Below are positions 35,666 to 45,375 of a DNA stretch of 64,000 bases, piece by piece. The DNA is from Sphingobacteriales bacterium 46-32. GTDB taxonomy: Bacteria > Bacteroidota > Bacteroidia > Chitinophagales > Chitinophagaceae. Both the position numbers and the translations under genes were made by a program. The notes under the pieces are model-generated. The model saw only the letters and a program-made list of their open reading frames with translations. It ran no database searches and had not been told where the DNA came from. Each line of letters opens with the position of its first letter. Within the stretch, counting starts at the first letter, position 1. The stretch lies in NCBI GenBank assembly GCA_001898485.1, contig MKTY01000020.1:992001-1056000 (forward strand), written 5' to 3'.

Positions 35666-36223
35666 TCACCGATCACCTACCACCAACCTCAATATCTCCT
35701 TATCCGTCTCATCCGGCGACAGGATCATATATTTCTCTACTTTATTGATCAATGCTTCATCCATGGCATTTATTACCTGACTGTAACTGGCATTTGCTGT
35801 TGGCTTTATCAGCAACATCAGGCCCGCACGACCTTCTTTAAATACGCCCGGCTCATCGAGCCATTTCTGCAATGTCCGGATCGCATCTCCCACGCCTCCT
35901 CTGGGAGAGAAACTACTTTGCTTTGCGAGTTTTTCTTTCAATGCCTTATCTGCCGGACCATGATAATAAGCAATGCGGTTATCGCCATCAATAAGAATCG
36001 TAAATGCGGCCGATTCGCCCAGGTGAGACGGCGGTCCCTCTTTAGGCATATTAAGGCGTGTAACTGATGGTTTGCTGAGCTCAGTTGTCATGACAAAAAA
36101 AGCAACCAGCAAAAAGCCCAGATCTACCATAGGGGTCATGTCGATCCGTAAATTATTCTTTTTCATTCGGGCAACACCTGCTCGTTGCCTTGCTGGCGCA
36201 GAGGTTTCGTTAATAGTGGCCAT
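35666..36223 (-). CDS. ExbD/TolR-family biopolymer transport protein
   Basis: 185 aa from the ATG at 36223; a second in-frame ATG at 36298 would add 25 charged residues. One TM segment (MVDLGFLLVAFFVMTTEL) carries the conserved aspartate of ExbD that couples proton flow to TonB-type energy transfer. The periplasmic domain follows. Bacteroidota usually encode exbB with several exbD genes together; here no exbB or tonB adjoins, so this is an orphan copy. A GTCAGCC/GGCTGAC hairpin lies at 36272-36289, just upstream of the preferred start. Confidence 0.85.
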   Translation of the reverse strand: MATINETSAPARQRAGVARMKKNNLRIDMTPMVDLGFLLVAFFVMTTELSKPSVTRLNMPKEGPPSHLGESAAFTILIDGDNRIAYYHGPADKALKEKLAKQSSFSPRGGVGDAIRTLQKWLDEPGVFKEGRAGLMLLIKPTANASYSQVINAMDEALINKVEKYMILSPDETDKEILRLVVGDR

Positions 36224-36348
36224 ACTTAATTTTTCAATTGAGATGGTACGTTGATCCTTTTCCACACTTTTGTCAGCCCTCCGGCTGACCGGAATCATGC
36301 CGCACAGGCATTGTTATTGCTAGCTTTACGGTATAAATCTTTTTTGAA

Positions 36349-37173
36349 ATGAAGACCATCATTGTTCCAACCGACTTTTCTCCCGCTGCCATCAACGCTA
36401 TGAATTATGCGGCCGATATGGCATTGCAGATAAATGCCAGTTTAATGCTGGTAAATATTTACCAGATTCCTGTTGCTGTTACCGATACTCCACTGGTAAT
36501 GGTATCTGTAGAAGAACTGCGCAAAGGCGCAGAAGATCGCCTGGCCGAAATGAAACAGGATCTTACACATGTTACCTCCGGTAAACTTAAAGTTTATACC
36601 GAAGCCATCCTCGGCGATGTGGTAGACGAGTTGCAGGAGCTTTGTGAAAAGATCAACCCCTTTGCAGTGGTAATGGGTTCAATGGGACATACAGCGCTGG
36701 AGCGCACACTCTTTGGCAGCACAACCCTCACTGTTATAAAACACCTGAGATGGCCGGTCATTGCAGTGCCCAAAGGAAAGGAATATGGTGCCGGCATCCG
36801 CAAAATCGGACTTGCCAGCGATTTTAAAGAGGTAGTGGACAGCGTACCGTTTGCTGCTATTAAAGATTTTGTATCCACTTTCAATGCAGAGCTGCATGTA
36901 CTAAATGTGGACTATGAAAACAAACAATTCAAGCCCGATACTCCCGAGCAGTCTGTACTGCTGCACACCGAACTGGAGTCGCTGAAACCACAATATCATT
37001 TCATTGAGCATCCTGATATCGAAGACGGCATTAATGCCTTTGCAGAAAAAAATAATCTCGATATTATCATCGCCATACCGAAACGACACAAACTACTGGA
37101 GGGATTGTTCCGGAAAAGCTCTACCCGACAGCTGGTGTTTGAATCGCACGTACCAGTGTTGTGTATGCATTGA
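36349..37173 (+). CDS. Universal stress protein with two Usp domains
   Basis: 274 aa. First Usp domain: KTIIVPTDFSPAAINAMNYA through VMGSMGHTALERTLFGSTTL, which has the G-x2-G-x9-G(S/T) nucleotide-binding pattern. Second domain: RKIGLASDFKEVVDSVPFAA through AIPKRHKLLEGLFRKSSTRQ, where the nucleotide motif is degenerate. Cytoplasmic; role in stress survival is inferred from the family. A strong bidirectional terminator follows. Confidence 0.92.
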   Translation: MKTIIVPTDFSPAAINAMNYAADMALQINASLMLVNIYQIPVAVTDTPLVMVSVEELRKGAEDRLAEMKQDLTHVTSGKLKVYTEAILGDVVDELQELCEKINPFAVVMGSMGHTALERTLFGSTTLTVIKHLRWPVIAVPKGKEYGAGIRKIGLASDFKEVVDSVPFAAIKDFVSTFNAELHVLNVDYENKQFKPDTPEQSVLLHTELESLKPQYHFIEHPDIEDGINAFAEKNNLDIIIAIPKRHKLLEGLFRKSSTRQLVFESHVPVLCMH

Positions 37174-37174
37174 T

Positions 37175-37209
37175 AAAAAAAGAGGTCCGCGATGCGGACC
37201 TCTTTTTTT
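37175..37209. terminator. Bidirectional terminator between usp and asnS
   Basis: Arms AAAAAAAGAGGTCCGC (37175-37190) and GCGGACCTCTTTTTTT (37194-37209) with a GAT loop. The A-run and T-run make it work in both directions for the two convergent genes. Confidence 0.92.
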
Positions 37210-37230
37210 ATTCTTCGTTTCTGCTGTTGA

Positions 37231-38673
37231 TTAAAATTCTGCGTTCTTGGGTGTGCGCGGAAAAGCGATTACATCGCGAATGTTGGACATGCCGGTCACA
37301 AACTGCACCATACGCTCAAAGCCCAGGCCGAAACCTGCATGTGGCACTGTACCAAAACGGCGTGTATCGAGGTACCACCAGAGCTCTTCGGTAGGTATGT
37401 GCATCTCTTCCATACGCGCTACCAGGCGATCGAGCCGCTCTTCACGTTGTGAGCCGCCTACAATTTCGCCAATGCCCGGCGCAAGTATATCCATCGCAGC
37501 TACGGTTTTGCCATCATCGTTCTGACGCATATAAAATGCTTTGATGGCAGCAGGATAGTTGGTAAGGATCACAGGCTTTTTAAAATGTTTTTCTACGAGG
37601 TAGCGCTCATGCTCGCTTTGCAGGTCCATACCCCAGCCGGTGATGGGATACTGAAATTTCTTTTTCTTATTATGATTGCTCTCGCGCAGTATGTCGATTG
37701 CTTCGGTATATGTGAGCCGCTCAAATTCGTTATTGACAACAAACTCGAGTTTTTCAATCAATCCCATTTCGCTGCGTTTGTCCTGAGGCAGTTGTTTCTC
37801 TTCATCAACGAGGCGCTGCGCCAGGAACTCAAGATCTTCGCGGTTGTGCTCCATCGCATACCGGATCAGGTATTTGATAAATGCTTCGGCCAGGTTGGCA
37901 TTGTCTTCGAGATCATGAAAAGCCATCTCCGGTTCAATCATCCAGAACTCAGCGAGGTGACGTGCGGTATTGGAGTTTTCTGCACGGAATGTGGGACCAA
38001 ATGTATAGATCTCACCAAAGGCGGTTGCCGCCAGTTCTCCTTCCAGTTGTCCGCTCACGGTAAGGTTAGTTGAGCGGCCGAAGAAGTCTTCTGAAAAATC
38101 AATACTGCCATCTTCCTTACGTGGTGCTGTACCATCCAGAGGCAATGTGGTTACTTTAAACATTTCACCAGCACCTTCTGCATCACTGGCCGTGATGATA
38201 GGCGTATGCATATATACAAATCCACGCTCATTGAAAAACTGATGTACGGCAAAGGCGAGTGCATGGCGTACACGGAAGACTGCACCAAATGTGTTTGTAC
38301 GAAAACGCATATGCGCCTGCTCACGTAAAAATTCAAGACTCTGCCGCATCGGCTGAATTGGAAATTTTTCCGGGTCGCTGTCGCCCAGTACTTCTATAGT
38401 GCTGGCAACAAGGTCCATCTTCTGTCCCTTGCCCAATGAAGGTTTTGCATTGCCAGTTATTTTAAGTGCCGCTGACCTAGTAATCCGTTTCAGTAACGTC
38501 TCATCGAACTTTCCCAACTCTACAACGATCTGTATATTCTGATTGGTAGAGCCATCATTAAGTGCAATAAACTGATTGTTGCGAAAGGACTTTACCCAGC
38601 CCATAACGGTTACTTCCTGACCCGCCGGCTCCTGTGCCAGCAGGGCTTTAATTTTGATTCGTTTGTTGAACAT
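37231..38673 (-). CDS. asnS: Asparaginyl-tRNA synthetase
   Basis: 480 aa from the ATG at 38673, preferred because it starts [14 protein letters not shown] and sits 19 nt after a complete promoter; the frame stays open for 33 codons upstream. N-terminal OB fold anticodon-binding domain ([20 protein letters not shown]), then a class II core: motif 2 [20 protein letters not shown] and motif 3 [14 protein letters not shown]. It charges tRNA-Asn in the cytoplasm. Confidence 0.95.
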   Translation of the reverse strand: MFNKRIKIKALLAQEPAGQEVTVMGWVKSFRNNQFIALNDGSTNQNIQIVVELGKFDETLLKRITRSAALKITGNAKPSLGKGQKMDLVASTIEVLGDSDPEKFPIQPMRQSLEFLREQAHMRFRTNTFGAVFRVRHALAFAVHQFFNERGFVYMHTPIITASDAEGAGEMFKVTTLPLDGTAPRKEDGSIDFSEDFFGRSTNLTVSGQLEGELAATAFGEIYTFGPTFRAENSNTARHLAEFWMIEPEMAFHDLEDNANLAEAFIKYLIRYAMEHNREDLEFLAQRLVDEEKQLPQDKRSEMGLIEKLEFVVNNEFERLTYTEAIDILRESNHNKKKKFQYPITGWGMDLQSEHERYLVEKHFKKPVILTNYPAAIKAFYMRQNDDGKTVAAMDILAPGIGEIVGGSQREERLDRLVARMEEMHIPTEELWWYLDTRRFGTVPHAGFGLGFERMVQFVTGMSNIRDVIAFPRTPKNAEF

Positions 38674-38692
38674 AATGTGAAAATTGGGATAG

Positions 38693-38724
38693 CAAAGATA
38701 GCTACCAAAAGCTCCCGAATGCAA
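38693..38724 (-). promoter_or_regulatory. asnS promoter
   Basis: On the minus strand TTG (38724-38722), 21 nt, then TATCTTTG (38700-38693), 19 nt before the ATG. Both elements fit the Bacteroidota vegetative consensus. Confidence 0.65.
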
Positions 38725-38773
38725 GGTTTTCAAGCCTTTGCCGGGGTTTTGAGGTATTTTGATACCATCCAAA

Positions 38774-38950
38774 TATTTTTGTTTTTACGAAATTCTGCGT
38801 ATACTTGCAGCGGAAAGACGACTGGTTAGTTCTACAACTCCCTTAGATAAGCTCATCAGGTTTTCCCATTTCCATTCAAAATAAACTCAACCTTTTTTCA
38901 TTTTTTTCAGACTTGTGATCAAGGCTTTGTGTTAAACTTCAAGACTTTGT
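38774..38950 (+). promoter_or_regulatory. rho promoter candidate and leader
   Basis: TTG (38779-38781), 18 nt, then TATACTTG (38800-38807; one mismatch to TAnnTTTG) would start transcription near 38814, leaving a leader of about 135 nt before rho. A TATTTTTG at 38774-38781 is an alternative. The leader is C- and T-rich with little structure, as expected for Rho loading, which would fit the known autoregulation of rho in other bacteria. This is inference. Confidence 0.4.
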
Positions 38951-40588
38951 ATGTACGATATTCTGCAACTGAACGATATGCTCGTTCCTGAACTGCTGGA
39001 CATTGCCGAGCAGCTCAACATCCCCAATGCTAAAAAGTTAGATAAGCAGGAGCTGGTATACAAGATTCTGGACAGCCAGGCCATTGCCGGCTCCAAAGGA
39101 TCTGCCGCCCCCGAAGAAAAAGGTAAGCGTAAGCGTATCATTAAAGCCAGCACAGGCATTACTACCGAAGAAGCTGTTGTGGAAAACACCGGCGGCGAAG
39201 AAGAGAAGAAGGTGGTTAAAAAAGCTGCCGCTGCTCCCGCCCCACCCAAAAAAGATGACAAAGGTGGCCCGCAGAAAAGAGGCCGTAAAAAAACAGAAGA
39301 GAAAGAAGAACAGGTAGCCGAAGCCGCTGCCCCCGAAACACCTCCCGCAGCTGCCCCCGCTCCTGCACCCGCTGCACCAGCAGAAGAACAGGCTCCGCAG
39401 CCACAACAACCTGAAGCCCCCGCCCCCAACAAAGTATATCCTCAACGCCGCGAACAGCAGTTCAACATCGAATTTGACGGCGTTATTCTTTCTGAAGGTG
39501 TACTTGAAATGATGCCGGACGGTTATGGCTTCCTCCGCTCATCTGATTATAACTATCTCTCTTCTCCCGACGACGTATATGTTTCTCCTTCACAAATAAA
39601 ACTCTTTGGATTGAAGACCGGCGATACCGTACAGGGTGCCGTTCGTCCTCCCAAAGAAGGTGAAAAATATTTCGCCCTGCTTAAGGTTGATGCCATCAAT
39701 GGTAAGAGCCCTGAAGAAGTTCGTGACCGTGTGCCTTTTGACTATCTTACTCCGCTCTTCCCCTTCGAAAAGCTTAACCTTTTTACACAGCCCAACGATT
39801 ACAGTACCCGCATTATGGATCTCTTTACTCCTATCGGTAAAGGACAGCGCGGCCTGATCGTTGCCCAGCCCAAAACCGGTAAGACCATGCTCCTCAAAGC
39901 AGTGGCCAACGCCATTGCCGCCAACCATCCTGAATGCTACCTCATGGTAGTACTGGTAGATGAGCGCCCTGAGGAAGTAACCGATATGGAAAGAAGTGTA
40001 CGTGCCGAAGTAATTGCCTCTACCTTCGATGAGCCCGCAGAGAAACACGTAAAGGTTTCTACCATTGCCCTGCAGAAAGCCAAGCGCCTGGTAGAGTGCG
40101 GTCACGATGTTGTGATCCTGCTCGACTCGATCACCCGCCTTGCCCGCGCCCACAATACAGTAGCTCCGGCCTCCGGTAAAGTACTTTCCGGTGGTGTGGA
40201 AGCCAACGCCATGCAAAAGCCCAAACAATTCTTTGGCGCCGCCCGTAAGATCGAAAACGGTGGTTCACTCACGATCATCGCCACAGCCCTGGTAGATACG
40301 GGCAGCAAAATGGATGAGGTGATCTTTGAAGAGTTTAAAGGAACCGGCAACATGGAGCTTCAACTCGATCGCCGCCTGGCCAACAAACGCATCTACCCCG
40401 CCATCGACCTTACAGCCTCTTCTACACGCCGCGACGACCTGCTGCTCGACCGCGATGTACTGCAGCGTATGAACCTGCTGCGGGTTTACCTCACGGATAT
40501 GAACACCGAAGAAGCGATGCGCGAACTGCAGAACCGTATGAAGGGAACCAAGAACAATGAAGAGTTTCTGGCGAGCATGAACCGCTAA
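38951..40588 (+). CDS. rho: Transcription termination factor Rho with long disordered insert
   Basis: 545 aa, against about 420 in E. coli. Residues 1-45 are the Rho N-terminal helix bundle ([20 protein letters not shown]). Residues about 46-165 are a low-complexity Lys/Glu then Ala/Pro/Glu insert. The RNA-binding cold-shock fold follows ([20 protein letters not shown]), then the RecA-type ATPase: [15 protein letters not shown] (Walker A) and [14 protein letters not shown] (Walker B). Disordered inserts of this kind are known in Bacteroidota Rho and have been linked to condensate formation in Bacteroides thetaiotaomicron. Rho unwinds nascent RNA to end transcription. A terminator follows at 40621. 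Confidence 0.95.
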   Translation: MYDILQLNDMLVPELLDIAEQLNIPNAKKLDKQELVYKILDSQAIAGSKGSAAPEEKGKRKRIIKASTGITTEEAVVENTGGEEEKKVVKKAAAAPAPPKKDDKGGPQKRGRKKTEEKEEQVAEAAAPETPPAAAPAPAPAAPAEEQAPQPQQPEAPAPNKVYPQRREQQFNIEFDGVILSEGVLEMMPDGYGFLRSSDYNYLSSPDDVYVSPSQIKLFGLKTGDTVQGAVRPPKEGEKYFALLKVDAINGKSPEEVRDRVPFDYLTPLFPFEKLNLFTQPNDYSTRIMDLFTPIGKGQRGLIVAQPKTGKTMLLKAVANAIAANHPECYLMVVLVDERPEEVTDMERSVRAEVIASTFDEPAEKHVKVSTIALQKAKRLVECGHDVVILLDSITRLARAHNTVAPASGKVLSGGVEANAMQKPKQFFGAARKIENGGSLTIIATALVDTGSKMDEVIFEEFKGTGNMELQLDRRLANKRIYPAIDLTASSTRRDDLLLDRDVLQRMNLLRVYLTDMNTEEAMRELQNRMKGTKNNEEFLASMNR

Positions 40589-40620
40589 GAAAACGTATAA
40601 TTCCGCAAGGATCAATGAAT

Positions 40621-40648
40621 AAAAGCCTCCTTTCCGGAGGCTTTTTTG
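40621..40648 (+). terminator. Terminator after rho
   Basis: Arms AAAAGCCTCC and GGAGGCTTTTTT around a short loop, with six Ts. It lies 33 nt past the rho stop codon. Confidence 0.9.
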
Positions 40649-40728
40649 TGCCCGTATATACCATGGTGACCGGCTTATCCGTTATTAATACTCATTTTCC
40701 TTTGTAAAAAACCATACTGGCTCTTATC

Positions 40729-42015
40729 ATGAGAACCTTTGTCCTGATCTCCCTTTTTGTTGGGGCTGTCCTCACCGGACGGGCCCAAAAGTCGGTGACC
40801 GGCCTCTGGACCGGAACACTTACCAACGACAGCACAACCGCACGCCAGGATCAGTCTTTCGAGATCGCCCTTACCCAGTATAAAGAAAAAGTGTACGGCT
40901 ACTCCCGCCGCACATTCATTGTAAACGACACCCTTTATTATGTCCTGAAAAGAGTAAAAGGCAAAGTAGATGGTGATATCTGTGAAGTAACCGATGACGA
41001 ATATATTTCCTATAACTTTCCGGGGCAGGTAGACAAGGGCGTAAAAGTAACCTACTACTTCCATCTCAACCAGCACGACAGTACCTGGTCGCTTGACGGA
41101 CGCTGGAGCACTAATCGCGTTAAGCGGAATTTCTACGCCATGAGTGGCACTGTAGCAATGCGTGAAGAAACCAACCTCGACAACTCAAAGCTGTTTGCGC
41201 ATATGGAAGAGCTGAGAATAGCCAAAGAGGTTCCTTTTTATGCTGCTTATAAAACACCCGCTGCACCTCCTACCGCATCGCCCGCTTCCAAACCGGTTAC
41301 CAAACCAGCAAATACGGAACTGGCCCGTGCTGAAAAACAAGCACCCAAACAGGAAGCCGTAAAACCAGCAAAAAACACCCGCAGAGAAGAGAACGAACAG
41401 AAAAAACAAACCGCTGCAATCAGTGCAACTGCAGAAAAGAAAGCAGACGACTCCGATCAAAAACAGGCTTTTTCCAAAACGGTTTCAGATAGTAACCCGT
41501 CTTCGAACACTGATACAAAACAGGTACAAACAGAGATTGCCGTCACCCCTGCAGGTAAGAAACAACCGCAGGAAACAAAAATCAACACATCACCTGTTGC
41601 TGTTAACAGTACCCCGGTTGTAAGCGCCCCAGCTGCACCCCGCAATCCGGCAGCGGCCGAATTTGTACACGAACGGACCGCAGCAGCGCCGCAGGTGGTG
41701 AACTTCCGGTCAGACAGTCTCTCACTTGCCCTTTATGACAATGGAGAGATTGATGGCGATACGGTGAGTGTACTACTCAACGACGAAATCATACTGGCCC
41801 GCCAGGGCCTCAAGGCTTCTGCTATTAAAAAGACAATACAAATCCCTGCCGATAAAGACGAAGTGAGGCTGGTGCTGTATGCAGAAAACCTGGGACGTTA
41901 TCCTCCCAATACCGGTCTGCTGGTCGTTCACGATGGCGATGATGTATACCAACTCCGCTTTACTGCTGATCTGCAGCAAAACGCCGTGATAGTGTTTAAG
42001 CGTAAACAGAAATGA
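40729..42015 (+). CDS. Exported two-domain protein with long charged linker
   Basis: 428 aa. Signal peptide (FVLISLFVGAVLTGRAQ). The N-terminal domain, about residues 20-150, is strand-rich (GLWTGTLTNDSTTARQDQSF, RRTFIVNDTLYYVLKRV). Residues about 180-315 are a low-complexity linker of Pro, Ala, Lys and Gln (PPTASPASKPVTKP). The C-terminal domain, 325-428, begins VVNFRSDSLSLALYDNGEID. I recognise no family for certain. It lies 10 nt upstream of an esterase-like gene and is probably co-transcribed. A surface or periplasmic role is inferred from the signal peptide and tether-like linker. Confidence 0.8.
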   Translation: MRTFVLISLFVGAVLTGRAQKSVTGLWTGTLTNDSTTARQDQSFEIALTQYKEKVYGYSRRTFIVNDTLYYVLKRVKGKVDGDICEVTDDEYISYNFPGQVDKGVKVTYYFHLNQHDSTWSLDGRWSTNRVKRNFYAMSGTVAMREETNLDNSKLFAHMEELRIAKEVPFYAAYKTPAAPPTASPASKPVTKPANTELARAEKQAPKQEAVKPAKNTRREENEQKKQTAAISATAEKKADDSDQKQAFSKTVSDSNPSSNTDTKQVQTEIAVTPAGKKQPQETKINTSPVAVNSTPVVSAPAAPRNPAAAEFVHERTAAAPQVVNFRSDSLSLALYDNGEIDGDTVSVLLNDEIILARQGLKASAIKKTIQIPADKDEVRLVLYAENLGRYPPNTGLLVVHDGDDVYQLRFTADLQQNAVIVFKRKQK

Positions 42016-42025
42016 GTTAATTTGG

Positions 42026-42835
42026 ATGAAGCCATTCATAACCACCATGAGCCGCTTCATCCTGTTACTTTTCCTGATTAGCTGTGCACAACCGCTATGG
42101 GCCCAGCGCATTCAGCGCAGTACCGTTTACTCGCCCCAAATAAAAGACAGTTTCCTTCTACAGGTTCGCCTCCCCAAAGGATATAAGCCGGGAATCGCCT
42201 ATCATCATATTTATGTGCCAGATGGATCATTGAAAATGGGAAATTATATCCTGGGCAAAGACAGCAGCTGGCGGGCCGATGTTCCGGAAAACTGTATTAT
42301 CATCAGTATTGCCCATACAGGCAACTGGCATGAGCAGCGGCAAAGGGATTTTCTGCCTTCCGATGCCGGCGGATACAGCGACAAAAACTTCGGTCATGCC
42401 CGGCATTTTTATCTTTTCCTGAAAAACACATTGATGCCTTCGGTACGACGCCAGTACGGCGCTTCAAAAAGCGCAGCATTTATTGGCCATTCGTTCAGCG
42501 GGTTGTTTTGCCTGTATACGCTTTTCCAGGAAGATAAATTATTTGACCGGCATTTTGCAATCAGTCCGTCTGTCTGGGCCAACAACCGGGAGTTGCTTAA
42601 AATAGAAAAGCTGCATGCCGTTAAGAGCAAGCAGCTTTCGGGTGAAGTATCGTTACTGGCCGGCGGTCTTGAAGTATTTAATAAGGTACTTTCATCGACA
42701 CGGGAGTTTTATGATACTACGCTGGCCAGAAAATACCTGGGTTATAAGGTCACGTTTGGTACGATCAACAATGCCAATCATTATTCCATCATCAAGCCTG
42801 GTGTTGATCGCGCCCTCGCGAGTTTTAAAAATTAA
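42026..42835 (+). CDS. Exported alpha/beta-hydrolase, esterase family
   Basis: 269 aa from the ATG at 42026; an alternative ATG at 42047 gives a tidier signal peptide ([20 protein letters not shown]). LISC could be a lipobox, so either secretion or lipoprotein anchoring is possible. The nucleophile elbow is GHSFSGLF near residue 155, and NNANHYSII near the C-terminus supplies the catalytic His. The fold resembles the Fes/IroE-type putative esterases that hydrolyse siderophores or other esters; the substrate is not known. Its stop overlaps that of the convergent pterin dehydratase gene by 4 nt. Confidence 0.82.
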   Translation: MKPFITTMSRFILLLFLISCAQPLWAQRIQRSTVYSPQIKDSFLLQVRLPKGYKPGIAYHHIYVPDGSLKMGNYILGKDSSWRADVPENCIIISIAHTGNWHEQRQRDFLPSDAGGYSDKNFGHARHFYLFLKNTLMPSVRRQYGASKSAAFIGHSFSGLFCLYTLFQEDKLFDRHFAISPSVWANNRELLKIEKLHAVKSKQLSGEVSLLAGGLEVFNKVLSSTREFYDTTLARKYLGYKVTFGTINNANHYSIIKPGVDRALASFKN

Positions 42836-43065
42836 CTTACCAGCGCATCAATCTTTGCCGACAGTTTACGGTCTTTATCAGTCACCACATCTCCGGCATC
42901 GTGTGTGCAGAGCCAGATCTCTACCGTATTCCACACATTCTTCCATTCCGGATGATGATTTGCTTTTTCGGCTTCCAGTGCTACCCGCGTCATAAAAGCA
43001 AACGCTTCGCTGAAATCGGCAAACTGAAATTTTCTGTACAGTTTATTTCCGGCTTCTGTCCACAT
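42832..43065 (-). CDS. 4a-hydroxytetrahydrobiopterin dehydratase (pterin carbinolamine dehydratase)
   Basis: 77 aa, slightly short for the family but complete over the core: [38 protein letters not shown] and [18 protein letters not shown]. The catalytic His-His-Pro and the later TH are present. The enzyme dehydrates 4a-hydroxytetrahydropterin, supporting aromatic amino-acid hydroxylases. No hydroxylase gene is nearby. Next to it on the same strand, 11 nt upstream, is the IPExxxVDY-type gene. Confidence 0.9.
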   Translation of the reverse strand: MWTEAGNKLYRKFQFADFSEAFAFMTRVALEAEKANHHPEWKNVWNTVEIWLCTHDAGDVVTDKDRKLSAKIDALVS

Positions 43066-43076
43066 AATTTGAATTT

Positions 43077-43526
43077 TTAAAAGACGAGGTGCTCTTTATT
43101 TTTTATTTTTTCATGAGTCAGCTCCACTACAAGTTGTACGCCCGAAATTGATCTGATGGCATTGATATGTTGCTGAAGGTCTTCACTGCTTACAATGTCA
43201 TCTTTCATGAGCCATAAAAAGTCAAGGTGTTTGAACTCAGGTAGCAGGTACTCCCCTTCATGCTGATTCTTGTACAGATAGTGTGCCAGCGATCCTGTTG
43301 GCTCGAGATATTCAAAAACTGAAAAAAAATAATCGCGTCTTTTCTTCTGTAGCCTGATCTCAATTTCATGATTGATGCGGAAATCGACGCCCAGCAAATT
43401 ATTAAGCTGCCAGCAAAACTGGTAGTCTTTTACGGGGGCCATTATTCCCAGCAACCGGCTGTCTTCAAAAAAAGCTTCAGCCAGGTCATGGTTGTTGATA
43501 GAGAGTTTCAGACTTTTATCAGACAC
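43077..43526 (-). CDS. IPExxxVDY family protein
   Basis: 149 aa, cytoplasmic. The family motif appears as [12 protein letters not shown] near residue 95, a variant of I-P-E-x-x-x-V-D-Y. [15 protein letters not shown] and [14 protein letters not shown] fit the same small Bacteroidota family of unknown function. It lies 11 nt before the pterin dehydratase gene and 20 nt after the M28 peptidase stop, all on one strand, so the three may be an operon. Confidence 0.75.
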   Translation of the reverse strand: MSDKSLKLSINNHDLAEAFFEDSRLLGIMAPVKDYQFCWQLNNLLGVDFRINHEIEIRLQKKRRDYFFSVFEYLEPTGSLAHYLYKNQHEGEYLLPEFKHLDFLWLMKDDIVSSEDLQQHINAIRSISGVQLVVELTHEKIKNKEHLVF

Positions 43527-43546
43527 GCCTCGTTTTTTATTTTTTA

Positions 43547-45199
43547 TTAAAACTGTACTTCCGCCTGCATATCCGTATTTCCACGTTTGAATTTGACTAC
43601 CGTTTTTTCGCCTTTGTTGAATTTACCAAGAGCCTGCATATAACTTTCTACCGAGCTTACCTTATGATCACCAATCTGGGTTATCACATCTCCGGCTTTC
43701 AGTCCGGCACGGGCTGCAGGGCGACCATCTGTTACTCCATCGGCACGCAATCCATTACCACTATAGGTATAATCCGGCATTATGCCCAGTGTAACCTTAA
43801 ACGCAGTAGAGCGTGCCTGCTCTTCTCTTGTTTTTAAAAATCCAAGTTTCTGATTTTGTTTATCCAGTTTGGCGATCAGGTTGCTTATGTAATTTACGAT
43901 ATGCAGCTCACCTTCATAATTGATTCGGTCTGCATCATCGGTGGGGCGGTGATAGTCTTTGTGCTGGCCGGTGAAAAAGAAAAGTACGGGAATATCTTTC
44001 CGGTAAAAAGAAGTATGATCGCTGGGGCCGGTACCGCTTGAATCAAGTTTTATCGCAAACGGCAGTTTCTTTTCCTGCGGATTGATGACGGTAGACCAGG
44101 TAGCAGAAGTGCCATATCCGCCTATAGCGAGGGTATGTGTGCTATCACTCAGCCGGCCGATCATATCCATATTGATCATATAGTTTACCGACTTCAGATC
44201 TACCGTTGGATTCTCGGTATAATATTTACTGCCATAGAGCCCCAGTTCTTCGCCGGAAAATGCCAGCAACAGGTAATTGCTGTTTTTTGACTTGCTGCTT
44301 TTGAGAATACGTCCGAGCTCAATAAGTGCGGCGGTGCCGCTCGCATTGTCATCGGCACCATTATGTATCAGGTGCTCGCCGGTGCGGAGCATGGAGTTAC
44401 CGTCTTCGCCATAGCCCAGGTGATCATAATGCGCACCCAGCACTACGGTAGAGGGGGCCCCATTATCAATATATCCCACTACATTATAACCTGTTCGTTT
44501 TGCTTCGGCCAGTTTTACATTCAATTTAAGCTGCAGGCTGGCAGTGGGGTCATTGAAAAAACGGGTAGCGGCTTCTTTTTTAACGTAAATGACAGGAAGG
44601 GGTAGTGTGGCAGATTTATCCTTACCATCAAAGCGAAGCTGGTCATTTATATCAGACGTATTATATAATATGATCGCCGTGGCCGCTTTATCAAACGCCT
44701 TACGTGCGTTGTTACGGATATACTCCTGCACATCAAAATGCGGGTTCTGGCGATTTTCTTCCAGCACGTCCCGAAGGTTTACAAACCAGGGCATATCTGC
44801 TTCCTGTAAAGCTATGGCGGGTTGCGCTTCTACCGCTTTCCCGGCGCTGTAGGGTAATGGAAAAAAGTCTTTATCAACAGTAAGCGCTGTGCCATTAACC
44901 GAAAAAAAAGTAGATGGGTCGATTTTTTTCCCTTCATTCACTTCAAATGCCTGGTAATATTCATTGCTGCCTTTTGGCGCAATGCCCAGTGCAGAAAATT
45001 GAGCACTGATATATTCCATAGCCTGTTTTTCACCCGGTGTGCCTGTTCTTCTCCCTTCCAGTTTATCATCGGCCAGCAGGCCGATATGAGAACGCAGGTT
45101 GGCAAGGGTTAACTTATCAGCTTTTTTAAGTTTTTGGGCCAGGCCCTGCTGTACTGTCAATAACAATAAAAGGGACGCAGAAACACGAAACAGATTCAT
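43547..45199 (-). CDS. Exported M28-family zinc aminopeptidase with PDZ domain
   Basis: 550 aa from the ATG at 45199, starting a signal peptide (FRVSASLLLLLTVQQGLAQ). The M28 core has VVLGAHYDHLGYGEDG, IHNGADDNASGTAALIELGR, LLAFSGEELGLYGSKYY and NMDMIGRL, giving the two-zinc His-Asp-Glu-Glu-Asp-His ligand set. A protease-associated insert lies between about residues 110 and 210. The last 80 residues are a PDZ domain (DGRPAARAGLKAGDVITQIG). Predicted to trim peptides in the periplasm or at the surface. A -7 element TACCTTTG lies at 45227-45220. Confidence 0.9.
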   Translation of the reverse strand: MNLFRVSASLLLLLTVQQGLAQKLKKADKLTLANLRSHIGLLADDKLEGRRTGTPGEKQAMEYISAQFSALGIAPKGSNEYYQAFEVNEGKKIDPSTFFSVNGTALTVDKDFFPLPYSAGKAVEAQPAIALQEADMPWFVNLRDVLEENRQNPHFDVQEYIRNNARKAFDKAATAIILYNTSDINDQLRFDGKDKSATLPLPVIYVKKEAATRFFNDPTASLQLKLNVKLAEAKRTGYNVVGYIDNGAPSTVVLGAHYDHLGYGEDGNSMLRTGEHLIHNGADDNASGTAALIELGRILKSSKSKNSNYLLLAFSGEELGLYGSKYYTENPTVDLKSVNYMINMDMIGRLSDSTHTLAIGGYGTSATWSTVINPQEKKLPFAIKLDSSGTGPSDHTSFYRKDIPVLFFFTGQHKDYHRPTDDADRINYEGELHIVNYISNLIAKLDKQNQKLGFLKTREEQARSTAFKVTLGIMPDYTYSGNGLRADGVTDGRPAARAGLKAGDVITQIGDHKVSSVESYMQALGKFNKGEKTVVKFKRGNTDMQAEVQF

Positions 45200-45375
45200 A
45201 GCGGGTAAAATTTGTAGTGCAAAGGTATTGATGCCAGTAGTTTTTTGGCGATTTAGCCAGCTTATTCTGGCGGGCGGCAAGTAAGAACAATTTGCGGGTT
45301 ACTTTGTCATTTAATCGTAATTCGTAAACGCATCTAGTCCCCGCACTCTATTTTTGCAGCCTTTTACAGCCAGAT

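Noticed and set aside
35535-35780. 81-codon plus-strand frame after a TACATTTG element
   Set aside because: It overlaps the exbD 3' end by over 100 nt, includes the GC-rich palindrome and has no protein-like pattern.
39038-39445. Long Gly/Ser-rich frames antisense to rho
   Set aside because: They mirror the low-complexity GC-rich insert of rho and are composition artefacts.
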